A DNA stretch of 35,836 nt from the NCBI GenBank assembly GCA_016781505.1, contig JADDQF010000149.1:1-35836 (forward strand), written 5' to 3'. Of this stretch, positions 22,500 to 30,522 are shown piece after piece. Numbering within the stretch: the first letter of the stretch is position 1; each line of letters opens with the position of its first letter. Under the pieces are notes generated by a model. That model did no database searches and was not told the origin of the DNA. It worked only from the letters and a program-made list of their open reading frames with translations. The translations under genes were made by a program, and so were the position numbers. This DNA is from a bacterium. GTDB lineage: Bacteria > Chloroflexota > Chloroflexia > Chloroflexales > Kallotenuaceae.

Positions 22500-24014
22500 A
22501 TGAATAACTACGAGCCGCCGATTTTTGAGCTGAGTGGCACCGGTAAAATCGGCGCTAATCTGCCCGAGGTTGACGTGCCCACGGCGGAGCTTCCGCAAGG
22601 GCTGCTGCGCGACGATGATTTGCCTGGTATTCCCGAGCTTACCGAGACCGAGGTCACTCGCCATTTCACGCGCATCTCGCAGCGCAACTTCTGTATCGAC
22701 ACCGGGATGTACCCGCTGGGCTCGTGCACGATGAAGTACAATCCCAAGGTCCATGAGGAAGCCGCCCGGCTGCCCGGCTTCGCGTTTGCCCACCCGATGC
22801 AGACGGCGGAGCAGTCGCAGGGCGCGCTGCAGCTGATGTACGAGCTCCAGAACTACCTGGCTGAGCTGTCGGGCTTCGATCAGGTTTCGCTCCAGCCCGC
22901 CGCGGGTGCCCAGGGCGAGTTTACCGGCGTCTTGGTTTTCCGGGCTTACCATCTCGACCGGGGTGACACCGAGCGGAATGAAATTTTGGTTCCCGACTCA
23001 GCCCACGGCACCAATCCCGCTACCGCGGCGATGGTTGGGATGAAGGTCGTCGAAGTCAAGTCCGGGCGGCGGGGCAACTGCAGTATCGAGGATCTTAAGG
23101 CAAAGCTGGGCCCGCGCACCGCTGGCTTGATGCTGACCAATCCCAACACGCTGGGCTTGTTCGAGCAGAACATTCGGGAGATCGCGCGGCTGGTGCATGA
23201 GGCCGGAGGTTTGATGTACGGCGACGGCGCGAACTTCAATGCGATCCTGGGCATCGTCAAGCCCCGCGACGTCGGCTTTGACTTCATGCACTACAACTTG
23301 CACAAAACGTTTACCACGCCGCACGGCGGTGGCGGTCCTGGATCGGGCGCGGTGGGCTGTATTGCCGAACTCGCGCCGTTCCTGCCCGGGCCGGTTGCCG
23401 ACAAAGACGGCGCTACCTACGTTTTCCGCCAGCCCGCAAAGTCCATTGGGCGAGTCAAATCGTTCTGGGGCAACTTCGGCATGCTGGTGCGAGCGTGGGC
23501 GTATATTCGGACGTTAGGCGCGGCCGGCCTCAGAGAGGTCAGCGAAAATGCCGTGCTGAATGCCAACTACATTCGCGTTCGGCTGCAGGACGTGTATCCC
23601 GTCGCCTATGACCGCCCGTGCATGCACGAGGTTGTGGTCAAGGGTCAGCTGAAAGAAGCGCCCCAGGCCCGCACACTCGATATCGCTAAGCGGCTGATCG
23701 ATTATGGATTTCACCCGCCCACGGTCTATTTCCCGCTTTCGGTGCCCGAGGCAATCATGATCGAGCCGACCGAGACCGAGTCCAAGCGGAATCTGGATGC
23801 GTTCTGCGACGCGATGCTCACCATCGCTCAGGAGGCGGCTCAGGATATCAATATTTTGAAGAACGCCCCCACCACGGCGCCGGTGCGGCGGCTGGACGAA
23901 GTTGGCGCGGCACGTCGGCCAATCCTGAAGTATGATCGGGCTAAGTTCCGGGAGCTACGCCGTGAGGAAGATCCGGTCACGGCGGACGACCAGCTGTTTG
24001 TTCCTTCGTACTAA
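22500..24014 (+). CDS. gcvPB: glycine dehydrogenase (decarboxylating) subunit 2
   Basis: This is the PLP-binding subunit of the split P protein. The 504-residue product contains FCIDTGMYPLGSCTMKYNPK, LQPAAGAQGEFTGVL, DSAHGTNPATAAM, GDGANFNAILG and the PLP site HYNLHKTFTTPHGGGGPG with Lys269. It ends in a poorly conserved tail of about 30 residues rich in charged residues. The ATG comes three bases after the gcvPA stop, with AAGGAG about 13 bases upstream inside gcvPA. A rho-independent terminator at 24052-24086 ends the operon. The L protein (lipoamide dehydrogenase) is not in this window. Confidence 0.97.
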   Translation: MNNYEPPIFELSGTGKIGANLPEVDVPTAELPQGLLRDDDLPGIPELTETEVTRHFTRISQRNFCIDTGMYPLGSCTMKYNPKVHEEAARLPGFAFAHPMQTAEQSQGALQLMYELQNYLAELSGFDQVSLQPAAGAQGEFTGVLVFRAYHLDRGDTERNEILVPDSAHGTNPATAAMVGMKVVEVKSGRRGNCSIEDLKAKLGPRTAGLMLTNPNTLGLFEQNIREIARLVHEAGGLMYGDGANFNAILGIVKPRDVGFDFMHYNLHKTFTTPHGGGGPGSGAVGCIAELAPFLPGPVADKDGATYVFRQPAKSIGRVKSFWGNFGMLVRAWAYIRTLGAAGLREVSENAVLNANYIRVRLQDVYPVAYDRPCMHEVVVKGQLKEAPQARTLDIAKRLIDYGFHPPTVYFPLSVPEAIMIEPTETESKRNLDAFCDAMLTIAQEAAQDINILKNAPTTAPVRRLDEVGAARRPILKYDRAKFRELRREEDPVTADDQLFVPSY

Positions 24015-24238
24015 TTAGTGACCGTAACATCCAGATCGAGCTCAACCGCAGCTGCCAGGGGAATTAATTCCTCTGGCAGGTCTTTTAACAGAACCACACC
24101 ACTTTCGGCCGGGTCCTGGTATAGCCGTGGCGGTACCTGCCGGGCGGGTGCAGCCCCGGCTACATGGGAGAGCAGGCCGCCGGCGCGGCAAGAGCGATGC
24201 GTGACGGCGCAAATGTCGGCCGGTAACCAAGCGGGCAC
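24011..24238 (-). CDS. possible small protein downstream of the lipoprotein gene
   Basis: A 75-codon frame starts with GTG at 24238, nine bases after the stop of the LVIVD lipoprotein gene, with AGGAG two bases upstream (closer than normal). Its end (RLYQDPAESGVVLLKDLPEE, then LIPLAAAVELDLDVTVTN) looks protein-like and its codon use resembles the neighbours. Against it, its last four bases overlap gcvPB and the terminator palindrome at 24052-24079 lies inside it, encoding part of that conserved-looking stretch. I do not recognise it. Confidence 0.25.
   Translation of the reverse strand: MPAWLPADICAVTHRSCRAGGLLSHVAGAAPARQVPPRLYQDPAESGVVLLKDLPEELIPLAAAVELDLDVTVTN
24052..24086 (+). terminator. 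rho-independent terminator of the gcv operon
   Basis: CTGCCAG, a G-U pair and GGAATT pair with AATTCC and CTGGCAG, a 14-bp stem folded about an ATTAAT centre, followed by GTCTTTT. It lies 38 bases after the gcvPB stop. Confidence 0.8.
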
Positions 24239-24247
24239 AGCTCCTGT

Positions 24248-26098
24248 CTACGGCATGTACTTGAGGATATACAATCCATAGTGCATGTCGCTGGCCAGCA
24301 GGACGCCATTGTGCGGGATGACGCTCCAAATCAGCGGCTCCGGTGCATCCTCCGGCGCGCCCTCGTCGGTCCATGCTGCGACCTCCCGTGGCGCTGTGGG
24401 ATCGGCAATGTCGATCACCCGTACGCCGTCGTTGTACCAGGCCGCGTACATCAGGTTGCCGTCGATCTCGGCGTTATGCACGCTGTAAATAGCGCCTTCC
24501 CGGCTGTTTGGCGCACGGGTGTTGGGCGTTGCAAAGGTGCTGAGAGCGATTGGTCGGGCAGGATTCGTAATGTCGAAAAGGCGGAGATGGCCCCAGCCAC
24601 GCTCCGCCATTGTGACCTCAACGGTTACGCTACCCGGCGCATCGCGCAGCGCTTGGCCGACCTCCGGCTTGACCACCACTGCCGGAACGGCGATCTTGAC
24701 CGTCTGATCGTCAGGTAGCACGACCGTATCACTGCCCTGGCTGAGGATAGTCTCGCTCCGGCCGATCGCCCGGCCATATAAAATCACGCCAACTGCGCCG
24801 GCAGCTTGTGCCCGCGCAATCTTTTGATCAAACCCGCAGGCTCCCCGTTCGATCAGCGCGATCTTGCCACGCGGATCGGCCGCATACGCGTCTGCTTGCG
24901 CGGTGCCTTCGCTCGCGCCTGCTGGACAGCCACGCCCGACGAACACAACCTCGCCGGCCAGGGTTTGGTTATCTAGCGCAACGATTGGCCGCGCAAAACG
25001 CACTTGATTGATGGTGTACGTTTCCCCGAAGGCATTGCTGGTAAGCACTGTTTTGGTCGGGTCAAAATCTTCGTCGGCTTGCACCAGCAGCGTGCCCGTA
25101 CTGTTGGCGGCGACGGAATGCGCGTTGCCTTCATCGCTGGGACCGTACTTGGTGCGGCCAAGATACACCGGCTGCGCCGGGTCGGTAATATCCAGGATCA
25201 GCACACCCGCATCCCAATACGATAGGTACAGTCGTGTGCCGGTTGCATCGGCGCGTACGCTGTGCAGTAACACGAGTGGAAATGCGCCCTGCTGCGCGTT
25301 GGCAAAGAAGTCCGGGCCGAGCTGGGGCTCGTCGAGTACGCCCCACTCGCTCACCCGCTCGGGCTGGGCTGGATCGCTGATGTCCACGATCAGCAGATCA
25401 CCCGTCCCGCCGTGTCCAGCCGGATCGGCGCTGCGCATTTCGCTAAACGGCATCGCCAACAGCGCCAACGTACGCCCATCCGGAGTTACCGTAACATTCA
25501 GCTCATGCACGTCGGCGTCCGTTTCGAACAGACTGAGCCGCTGCGGCTGACGCGGATCGGTGATGTCGACGAGGTCGAGGCCCTGCTTGCCGCCCACCTC
25601 ACACGCTTGTAAACCGATCACCAGCACATCGCGCTCCCCAATGCGGAGCGCCTGCATGTCCTCGGTCGCCGTGTTGGGCGAGAACGGCGCATTGGCCAGC
25701 TTTTCCGGCTGTGTGGGATCGGAAATATCGATAATATCCACGCCAAGCTCAGGGCAAAGCCGGATCTGCTTGCCTACAAAGGCTAAATTCTTGTAGGCTG
25801 CGATGTCGGCGTGTGGCTCGCCGCTGAACGGCTCAAGCTTAAGCGAGCCAATCAAAGTGACGCCAGACGCAGCGGCTGGGATGGCGGTCGTGGTGGCCGC
25901 CGGATCTGCGGTCGCAGCAGTTGGCGCACTGGTCGCGGCCGTGCTCGGTGCTGCCGTGGATGCACTTGTCGTGCTGGCTGGCTCGCTGGCTGCCAGGGGG
26001 CTGGGCGCAGTGGGGCTCAGCGGTGGTGCTGCTGTTGTGCAGCCTACAACAGTTACGACCAGCGCCCCGAGCAGGAGTGGTCGTAGACGGGCAATCAT
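24248..26098 (-). CDS. lipoprotein with LVIVD repeats and an inserted PA domain
   Basis: The 616-residue product starts with a lipoprotein signal (MIARLRPLLLGALVV, then TVVGC with the lipid-carrying Cys20), followed by a Thr/Ala/Pro/Ser-rich linker (about 25-95). The rest is a beta-propeller of LVIVD-type repeats, seen as VDIIDISDPTQPEKL, LDLVDITDPRQPQRL, LLIVDISDPAQPERV, VLILDITDPAQPVYLG, LRLFDITNPARPIAL and VRVIDIADPTAPREV. Between repeats, at about 390-500, lies a protease-associated (PA) domain (VVFVGRGCPAG, GKIALIERGACGFDQKIARA, AGAVGVILY). It is an outside-facing, membrane-anchored protein of unknown role, perhaps ligand binding. The ATG at 26098 follows AAGGGA by six bases; an in-frame ATG two codons earlier is possible, and the longer frame to 26230 is not protein-like. 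Confidence 0.88.
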   Translation of the reverse strand: MIARLRPLLLGALVVTVVGCTTAAPPLSPTAPSPLAASEPASTTSASTAAPSTAATSAPTAATADPAATTTAIPAAASGVTLIGSLKLEPFSGEPHADIAAYKNLAFVGKQIRLCPELGVDIIDISDPTQPEKLANAPFSPNTATEDMQALRIGERDVLVIGLQACEVGGKQGLDLVDITDPRQPQRLSLFETDADVHELNVTVTPDGRTLALLAMPFSEMRSADPAGHGGTGDLLIVDISDPAQPERVSEWGVLDEPQLGPDFFANAQQGAFPLVLLHSVRADATGTRLYLSYWDAGVLILDITDPAQPVYLGRTKYGPSDEGNAHSVAANSTGTLLVQADEDFDPTKTVLTSNAFGETYTINQVRFARPIVALDNQTLAGEVVFVGRGCPAGASEGTAQADAYAADPRGKIALIERGACGFDQKIARAQAAGAVGVILYGRAIGRSETILSQGSDTVVLPDDQTVKIAVPAVVVKPEVGQALRDAPGSVTVEVTMAERGWGHLRLFDITNPARPIALSTFATPNTRAPNSREGAIYSVHNAEIDGNLMYAAWYNDGVRVIDIADPTAPREVAAWTDEGAPEDAPEPLIWSVIPHNGVLLASDMHYGLYILKYMP

Positions 26099-26187
26099 AC
26101 ACATTCCCTTCCGGTTGGTTTCTGGTGCTTCCGGTATTACGGCGCTTGTGGGACCGCGCCATTCCAAAATTTGTGATGCTGAGGAGA

Positions 26188-26196
26188 ACTGTAGCA
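26188..26196 (-). promoter_or_regulatory. possible extended -10 promoter of the lipoprotein gene
   Basis: TGCTACAGT on the minus strand is an extended -10 pattern (TGn before TACAGT), about 90 bases before the ATG at 26098. The -35 match (CTGCCG) is weak. Confidence 0.35.
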
Positions 26197-26295
26197 CACT
26201 TTTGCTGTTCGGCAGGTGCAGATACAGCACAGTCTTAGCGGATTCTCAGGGTGCAGCTCCGAGCGTCGTGCCTGGCGGCACGGCCCAAGCGTTTC

Positions 26296-26304
26296 TGCTA
26301 GAAT
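26296..26304 (+). promoter_or_regulatory. extended -10 promoter of map
   Basis: TGCTAGAAT is an extended -10 pattern (TGn before TAGAAT), 52 bases before the map ATG. No -35 is recognisable, as is common for extended -10 promoters. Confidence 0.5.
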
Positions 26305-26356
26305 GACAGTAGCTCTACGGGAGCATAATCTGTTTTCAGCGTTTGGAAGCGTAAGT

Positions 26357-27145
26357 ATGGCTATCACTCTGAAATCCCGGCAACAGATCGGGCAGCTTCG
26401 CGAAGCTGGGCGGTTGGTTGCCGAAACGTATGAGGTGCTGCGCGAGCATATCTCGGCTGGCGTGACGACCGCCGAGCTTGATCGCATCGCCGAAGAATAT
26501 ATTCGCAGCAAAGGAGCCCTGCCCATCTACAAAGGCTATGGAGCGATGCGTGGACGCGGCGGTGCCATCGTCCGCCCGGCTTTTCCCGCGACCATCTGCG
26601 TTGCCACCAACGACGTCATCTGTCATGGCATTCCGAGCGCCAAGGAGCGGCTGCGTGAAGGCGATATCATCGGTATCGACATAGGCGTGGTGCTGAATGG
26701 CTGGATTGGCGATGCCTGCTACACATTCACGATTGGGCGGCTCGACCCCAAGACGCAGCGTTTGGTGGACACCACCCGGCGCTGCCTTGAGCTAGGCATC
26801 GAGCAGGCGCAGGTCGGCAAGCAGCTTGGCGATATCGGCGCGGCAATTCAGCAGCACGCGGAGGCGCAGGGCTTTTCAGTCGTGCGGGAGTACACCGGCC
26901 ATGGCGTGGGCAAGGCGCTGCACGAGGAGCCGACCGTGTTCCATTACGGCGCGCCCAACACCGGCATCAAGCTTAAGCCGGGCATGGTCTTCACCATCGA
27001 GCCGATGATCAACGCGGGCAAGCCCGATACCCGGCTGATGAACGACGAATGGACGGTACGCACGGCAGACGGCTCGCGCTCGGCCCAATTCGAGCATACG
27101 ATCGCCATTACCGAGCACGGCCCCGAAATCCTGACGGTTTTGTAG
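26357..27145 (+). CDS. map: methionine aminopeptidase, type I
   Basis: MetAP removes the initiator methionine from new proteins. The 262-residue product has all five metal ligands of the pita-bread fold: Asp108 (IGIDIGV), Asp119 (GDACYTF), His182 (TGHGVG), Glu215 (FTIEPMI) and Glu246 (FEHTIAIT), plus the substrate-site His90 (VICHGIP). A slightly unusual Gly/Arg-rich segment (MRGRGGAIVRP, residues 64-74) sits where most enzymes have a short loop. The start is the ATG at 26357, with GGAAG upstream; the frame extends upstream without similarity and past the promoter. The stop TAG is directly followed by the ATG of the next gene. Confidence 0.95.
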   Translation: MAITLKSRQQIGQLREAGRLVAETYEVLREHISAGVTTAELDRIAEEYIRSKGALPIYKGYGAMRGRGGAIVRPAFPATICVATNDVICHGIPSAKERLREGDIIGIDIGVVLNGWIGDACYTFTIGRLDPKTQRLVDTTRRCLELGIEQAQVGKQLGDIGAAIQQHAEAQGFSVVREYTGHGVGKALHEEPTVFHYGAPNTGIKLKPGMVFTIEPMINAGKPDTRLMNDEWTVRTADGSRSAQFEHTIAITEHGPEILTVL

Positions 27146-28162
27146 ATGACAGCGCACACTGCCGCGCAGCCGCTGGATCAGCAGCACGAGCACGAGGCCG
27201 ATTATCGCGTTATCCGGCTGCATGGCTCGAGCGTCGCGATGGGCAGCCAGTTGGCAACGGTTTTGCAGCGCGTGCCGTCACCCTTCAAAAAATGGCCATG
27301 GGAAGAGGATCCGCAATTTCTCCAGGCCTGCGCCGCGTTAGTGAATGACGTAGCTCCCTGGCTATGGGAGGAGCTGGCGGCCTTTGCGGAGCAGATCGGG
27401 TTGCGGCCCGAGCAGGGATTGTTTGTGCGTGCCGGCAGCTTGCCCCACGGCTGCTCAGCGGTAGCCTGGCGGGCGCATGATGGCCGGGTGTTGGCCGGTC
27501 GCACCTACGACTTTTATATGCGGATGCGGACGCGTCACCTGCTGATCACCGAGCCTGAAACCGGCTATGCCCATCTCGGCATGAACGGTGGGCTGGTCGG
27601 CGGGCGCTACGACGGCATGAACGAGCACGGCGTTTTTGTGGCCCTCCACAAGGTTATGACCCACCGCCCAGCCAGGCATGAGCCGGGCGTGCCGTATCAC
27701 CTGTTGCCGCGCCTCGCCTTGCAAGGCTGTCGCACGGCCAACGAGGCGGCCGATCTGCTGATGCGCTTGCCGCATCTGGCCAGCTTCAATTACACTTTGG
27801 CGGACGCGTCTGGCACGCTGGTTGCGCTTGAATGCTACCCTGGCGCGCCGGTGCAGCGGCGTGACGGCGACGACGTGATAGCAGTGACAAACCATTACAC
27901 GTCGCCGCAGCTCGCGCCATTCCAGGGCCAACGCCCTACCGCGGATTCACGGCGTCGTTTAGCAGCGCTGGAAGCCATCGGCGAGCGTTGGGGCGATGGC
28001 TGGAACGCGACGGTCGACGCCGTGAGCGATCATGAAAGTGGCGTGTGCAGCCACCGGGAGTTCGGCGCGACCTTGTGGGCCGGCGTGTTTGATCTTGGCG
28101 CCCGGCGTGTGGCTTACTCGTTTGGCGCGCCCTGCCGTAATCCAATGGAACATTATCGATGA
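27146..28162 (+). CDS. C45-family autoproteolytic acyltransferase/hydrolase
   Basis: The 338-residue product resembles the Ntn-hydrolase family of acyl-CoA:6-aminopenicillanate acyltransferase-like enzymes (peptidase family C45), which cut themselves to expose a catalytic N-terminal cysteine and then act on linear amide bonds. The expected cleavage site is in PHGCSAVAW, Cys103. Further family features are GRTYDFY, LGMNGGLVGGRYDGMNEHGVFVAL (in pieces), LPRLALQGCRTANEA, ASFNYTLADASG and VTNHYTS. The C-terminal HREFGATLWAGVFDL block is also typical. The substrate is unknown. The ATG directly abuts the map stop codon, so translation is probably coupled. Confidence 0.83.
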   Translation: MTAHTAAQPLDQQHEHEADYRVIRLHGSSVAMGSQLATVLQRVPSPFKKWPWEEDPQFLQACAALVNDVAPWLWEELAAFAEQIGLRPEQGLFVRAGSLPHGCSAVAWRAHDGRVLAGRTYDFYMRMRTRHLLITEPETGYAHLGMNGGLVGGRYDGMNEHGVFVALHKVMTHRPARHEPGVPYHLLPRLALQGCRTANEAADLLMRLPHLASFNYTLADASGTLVALECYPGAPVQRRDGDDVIAVTNHYTSPQLAPFQGQRPTADSRRRLAALEAIGERWGDGWNATVDAVSDHESGVCSHREFGATLWAGVFDLGARRVAYSFGAPCRNPMEHYR

Positions 28163-28210
28163 GCAATGGGCGAGAACACCCCAAGCATTGCTTGTTAGGC
28201 AGCATGATTG

Positions 28211-29131
28211 ATGGATAATCCCTACCTGACACCCGGCCGGGTGCGGGCCGCCTTGAACGCGCTTGATCTCCGTCCCAGCCGTGAGCTTGGCCAAAATTTC
28301 CTGGTCGATTCCGGCGCGCTGCTCGAAATCGTTGCCGCCGCTTCGCTCTCGGCGGATGATACCGTGGTTGAGGTCGGGCCGGGGCTGGGCGTGCTGACGC
28401 ATGAGCTGGTTAAGCACGCCGGCCGCGTTGTCGCGATTGAGCTGGATAAGCGGCTGGCAGCGCGGCTCGCCGACGAGTTTCAAGCCAATGCCAATCTTGC
28501 GGTGGTGCAGGGCGACGTGCTGCGGGTCAACCTGGGTGAATTGCTGGGCGACACACCCTACAAAGTGGTCGCCAATCTGCCGTATCAGATTACGTCGGCC
28601 ATCATTCGGCACTTTCTGGAAGTCACGCCCGCGCCCGACATACTTGTGATCATGGTGCAGTGGGAGGTGGCCCAGCGGATTGTCGCCAAGCCACCCAACA
28701 TGAGCGTGCTGGCGCATTCGGTCCAGTTTTATGCCGAGCCGTCAATTGTTACCCGCGTGCCCGCAGCTTCGTTTGTGCCGGCGCCGAAAGTCGATTCGGC
28801 TGTGCTGCGCCTCGTTCGCCGGCCACAGCCTTTGGTTGAGGTCGACGACGTCAACGTGTTCTTCCGCACGATCAAGGCCGGCTTTTTACAGGCGCGCAAA
28901 AAGCTGAGCAATGCCTTGCCCAGCGGCTTGGCCAGCATGGGTGTTAAGCTCGATAAAGACGCAGTGGGACAAGTCCTCCTCGCAGCGGGAGTTGATCCTG
29001 CTCGGCGTGCCGAAACGCTCACCTTGCACGAGTGGGCCCATGTTCACTCGGAGCTGCGACGCCTCGTTCCAGCTGCTGCGGTCGCGCCATCTCAGGCTGA
29101 CGAGATTGAGCCAACTGCCGACGACCTTTAG
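28211..29131 (+). CDS. rsmA: 16S rRNA (adenine(1518)-N(6)/adenine(1519)-N(6))-dimethyltransferase
   Basis: RsmA (KsgA) dimethylates two adjacent adenosines near the 3' end of 16S rRNA, a late quality step in 30S assembly. The 306-residue product has RPSRELGQNFLVD at the start, the SAM-binding VEVGPGLGVLTHEL (53-66), acidic AIELDKRLA, the catalytic NLPYQIT (122-128), QWEVAQRIVAKP and FVPAPKVDSAVLRL. The start is ATG 28211, eight bases after TAGGCAG; the TTG just upstream is in frame but unlikely. The C-terminal tail is acidic and about 15 residues long. It is co-directional with map and the C45 gene. Its stop codon overlaps the stop of the convergent FAD monooxygenase gene. Confidence 0.96.
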   Translation: MDNPYLTPGRVRAALNALDLRPSRELGQNFLVDSGALLEIVAAASLSADDTVVEVGPGLGVLTHELVKHAGRVVAIELDKRLAARLADEFQANANLAVVQGDVLRVNLGELLGDTPYKVVANLPYQITSAIIRHFLEVTPAPDILVIMVQWEVAQRIVAKPPNMSVLAHSVQFYAEPSIVTRVPAASFVPAPKVDSAVLRLVRRPQPLVEVDDVNVFFRTIKAGFLQARKKLSNALPSGLASMGVKLDKDAVGQVLLAAGVDPARRAETLTLHEWAHVHSELRRLVPAAAVAPSQADEIEPTADDL

Positions 29132-30390
29132 GGCTGCAGGTGTACCGGCCACACCCCGTAGGCCAGAAATCGGCCCGGCAGATCCCGTAGGACGGGAACC
29201 CGGCTCAGGATCTGCAGGAGCTCGGGAACCCTGAAGGTTTTGCCGGGATTGAGGGCGTTGGCCACGATCCGGCGCTGCCCCAACGATTGGAGGGCTTGCA
29301 CGATGCGCACCGGCCATTCCCGACGGCGCTGTACCGACCGTAGATGGCGCAGCTGAACGTTGCCAGCCTTGAGCGGCTGCGTCAAGATATTGGCAGCTAC
29401 CACGGCATCCTGGATCGCGTAGTTGATCCCCACCCCACCCACCGGCGACATCACATGCGCTGCGTCGCCGATCAGCAGCAAGCCTGGTTGATACCAGCGC
29501 TGCAAGCGATCCGACTCGACCGACAGCAGCGAGATCTGTTTCCAATCCTGTAAATGTTCCACCCGGTCGGCAAATTCCGGCATAAGCTCCGCAATCGCTT
29601 GCCGCAGCGCGGGTAGTCCGGCTGCATGAAGCTTGCCGTAGCTGGCCTTCAAAATCACAAATGCAGCCTGCCAGGTTTCTTGCCGGTTGAGCATGATCAA
29701 CATATGGCCGTTGCCGAAGCGTCCCATAATGTCTTCGCCTTCTCCAAGTTTGCGCGGCAGCCGAAACCACAGCACATCCATCGGCGGCGATGTCTTGATT
29801 GCCGCCAGGCCTGCTAGCTTCCGCAGCCGGGAAAAGCGACCGTCCGCACCAAACGTGAGCGTAGCTCGGAGCTCGTGCCAGCCATCGGGGCTCTGGTAGC
29901 GTACGCCTCGGACCACGCCATGCTCCATGACGAGCTGCTCGACGCGCGCGCCCATTGCCAGCCGAAAGTTGGGATAACGTCCGGCTTCGTCGGTGACGAA
30001 CCGTAAAAAGTCCGCCTGGGGTAGCATGGTTATGTAGGGAAAGCGCGTTTTGAGCCGCCGAAAGGGCGCCAAAGTTAGGGGACCGCGCGGAGTTGGCAGC
30101 GTAGCGCTCTTGAGCTTGGTGTGGTGTAGCTCCAGCAGGCGTTGCGCGAGCCCTAGCTCGTCCAGCAGCTCCATCACCGCTGGATGAATCGTATCGCCCC
30201 GAAAGTCGCGATCAAAATCCATGTGCGACTCAAGCAGTGTAACGGGTATTCCTTTGCGTGCCAGCAGCAGGGCAAGGACAGCTCCAGCCGGCCCCCCGCC
30301 GACAATCGCGGCCGTCGTGTGCTGTACGTCACGAATGTTCGGCTCCGTGTTAGCTATGCTGCCGGCGTGTGGTTTTACTTGGCTTGCCAT
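29128..30390 (-). CDS. FAD-dependent monooxygenase (PHBH fold), copy 1
   Basis: The 420-residue product belongs to the FAD monooxygenases with the p-hydroxybenzoate-hydroxylase fold. Visible are the FAD-binding GGGPAGAVLALLLARKG (about 31-47), the FRGDTIHPAVMELLDELGL segment, the DG motif GADGRFSRLRKLAG, and the GD motif LLIGDAAHVMSPVGGVGINYAIQDA (in pieces). The substrate is unknown. A paralogue with the same motifs lies at 31815-33023. The start chosen is ATG 30390, eight bases after AGGAGCG; ATG 30396 is possible if the mRNA is leaderless. Its promoter carries a palindrome shared with the tetR promoter, so it is probably repressed by that regulator. Its TAA overlaps the rsmA stop by four bases. 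Confidence 0.88.
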   Translation of the reverse strand: MASQVKPHAGSIANTEPNIRDVQHTTAAIVGGGPAGAVLALLLARKGIPVTLLESHMDFDRDFRGDTIHPAVMELLDELGLAQRLLELHHTKLKSATLPTPRGPLTLAPFRRLKTRFPYITMLPQADFLRFVTDEAGRYPNFRLAMGARVEQLVMEHGVVRGVRYQSPDGWHELRATLTFGADGRFSRLRKLAGLAAIKTSPPMDVLWFRLPRKLGEGEDIMGRFGNGHMLIMLNRQETWQAAFVILKASYGKLHAAGLPALRQAIAELMPEFADRVEHLQDWKQISLLSVESDRLQRWYQPGLLLIGDAAHVMSPVGGVGINYAIQDAVVAANILTQPLKAGNVQLRHLRSVQRRREWPVRIVQALQSLGQRRIVANALNPGKTFRVPELLQILSRVPVLRDLPGRFLAYGVWPVHLQP

Positions 30391-30400
30391 AATCATCGCT

Positions 30401-30429
30401 CCTATAAGTATTACTGATTGATTAGTCAA
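30401..30429 (-). promoter_or_regulatory. promoter of FAD monooxygenase copy 1
   Basis: TTGACT (30429-30424), 17 bases, TATAGG (30406-30401) on the minus strand. The -35 is inside the palindromic operator. If correct, the RNA starts near 30394 and is almost leaderless. Confidence 0.5.
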
Positions 30430-30432
30430 TCA
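30415..30432. promoter_or_regulatory. TetR-family operator, site 1
   Basis: TGATTGATTAGTCAATCA: 7-bp inverted arms TGATTGA/TCAATCA around TTAG. The identical 18 bases occur at 31704-31721 before tetR. The site covers the -35 of the FAD monooxygenase promoter and lies about 80 bases before the divergent -10 of the SRPBCC gene. Confidence 0.85.
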
Positions 30433-30509
30433 ATGATGCAAATAAAAAAATGCCTTGGTCGTTCAAAGCGCAGTTAGATCCGAACACGCTCCCAGTCCCT
30501 AGTGCCATG

Positions 30510-30515
30510 TATAAT
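30510..30515 (+). promoter_or_regulatory. -10 element of the SRPBCC gene
   Basis: A perfect TATAAT ends seven bases before ATG 30523, so the RNA should begin at or next to the start codon (leaderless). No good -35 is seen. Confidence 0.5.
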
Positions 30516-30522
30516 GCTGTAC

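Noticed and set aside
21945-22952. 335-codon frame on the minus strand across gcvPA and gcvPB
   Set aside because: It is the antisense of two certain genes; its length comes from their GC-rich codon use.
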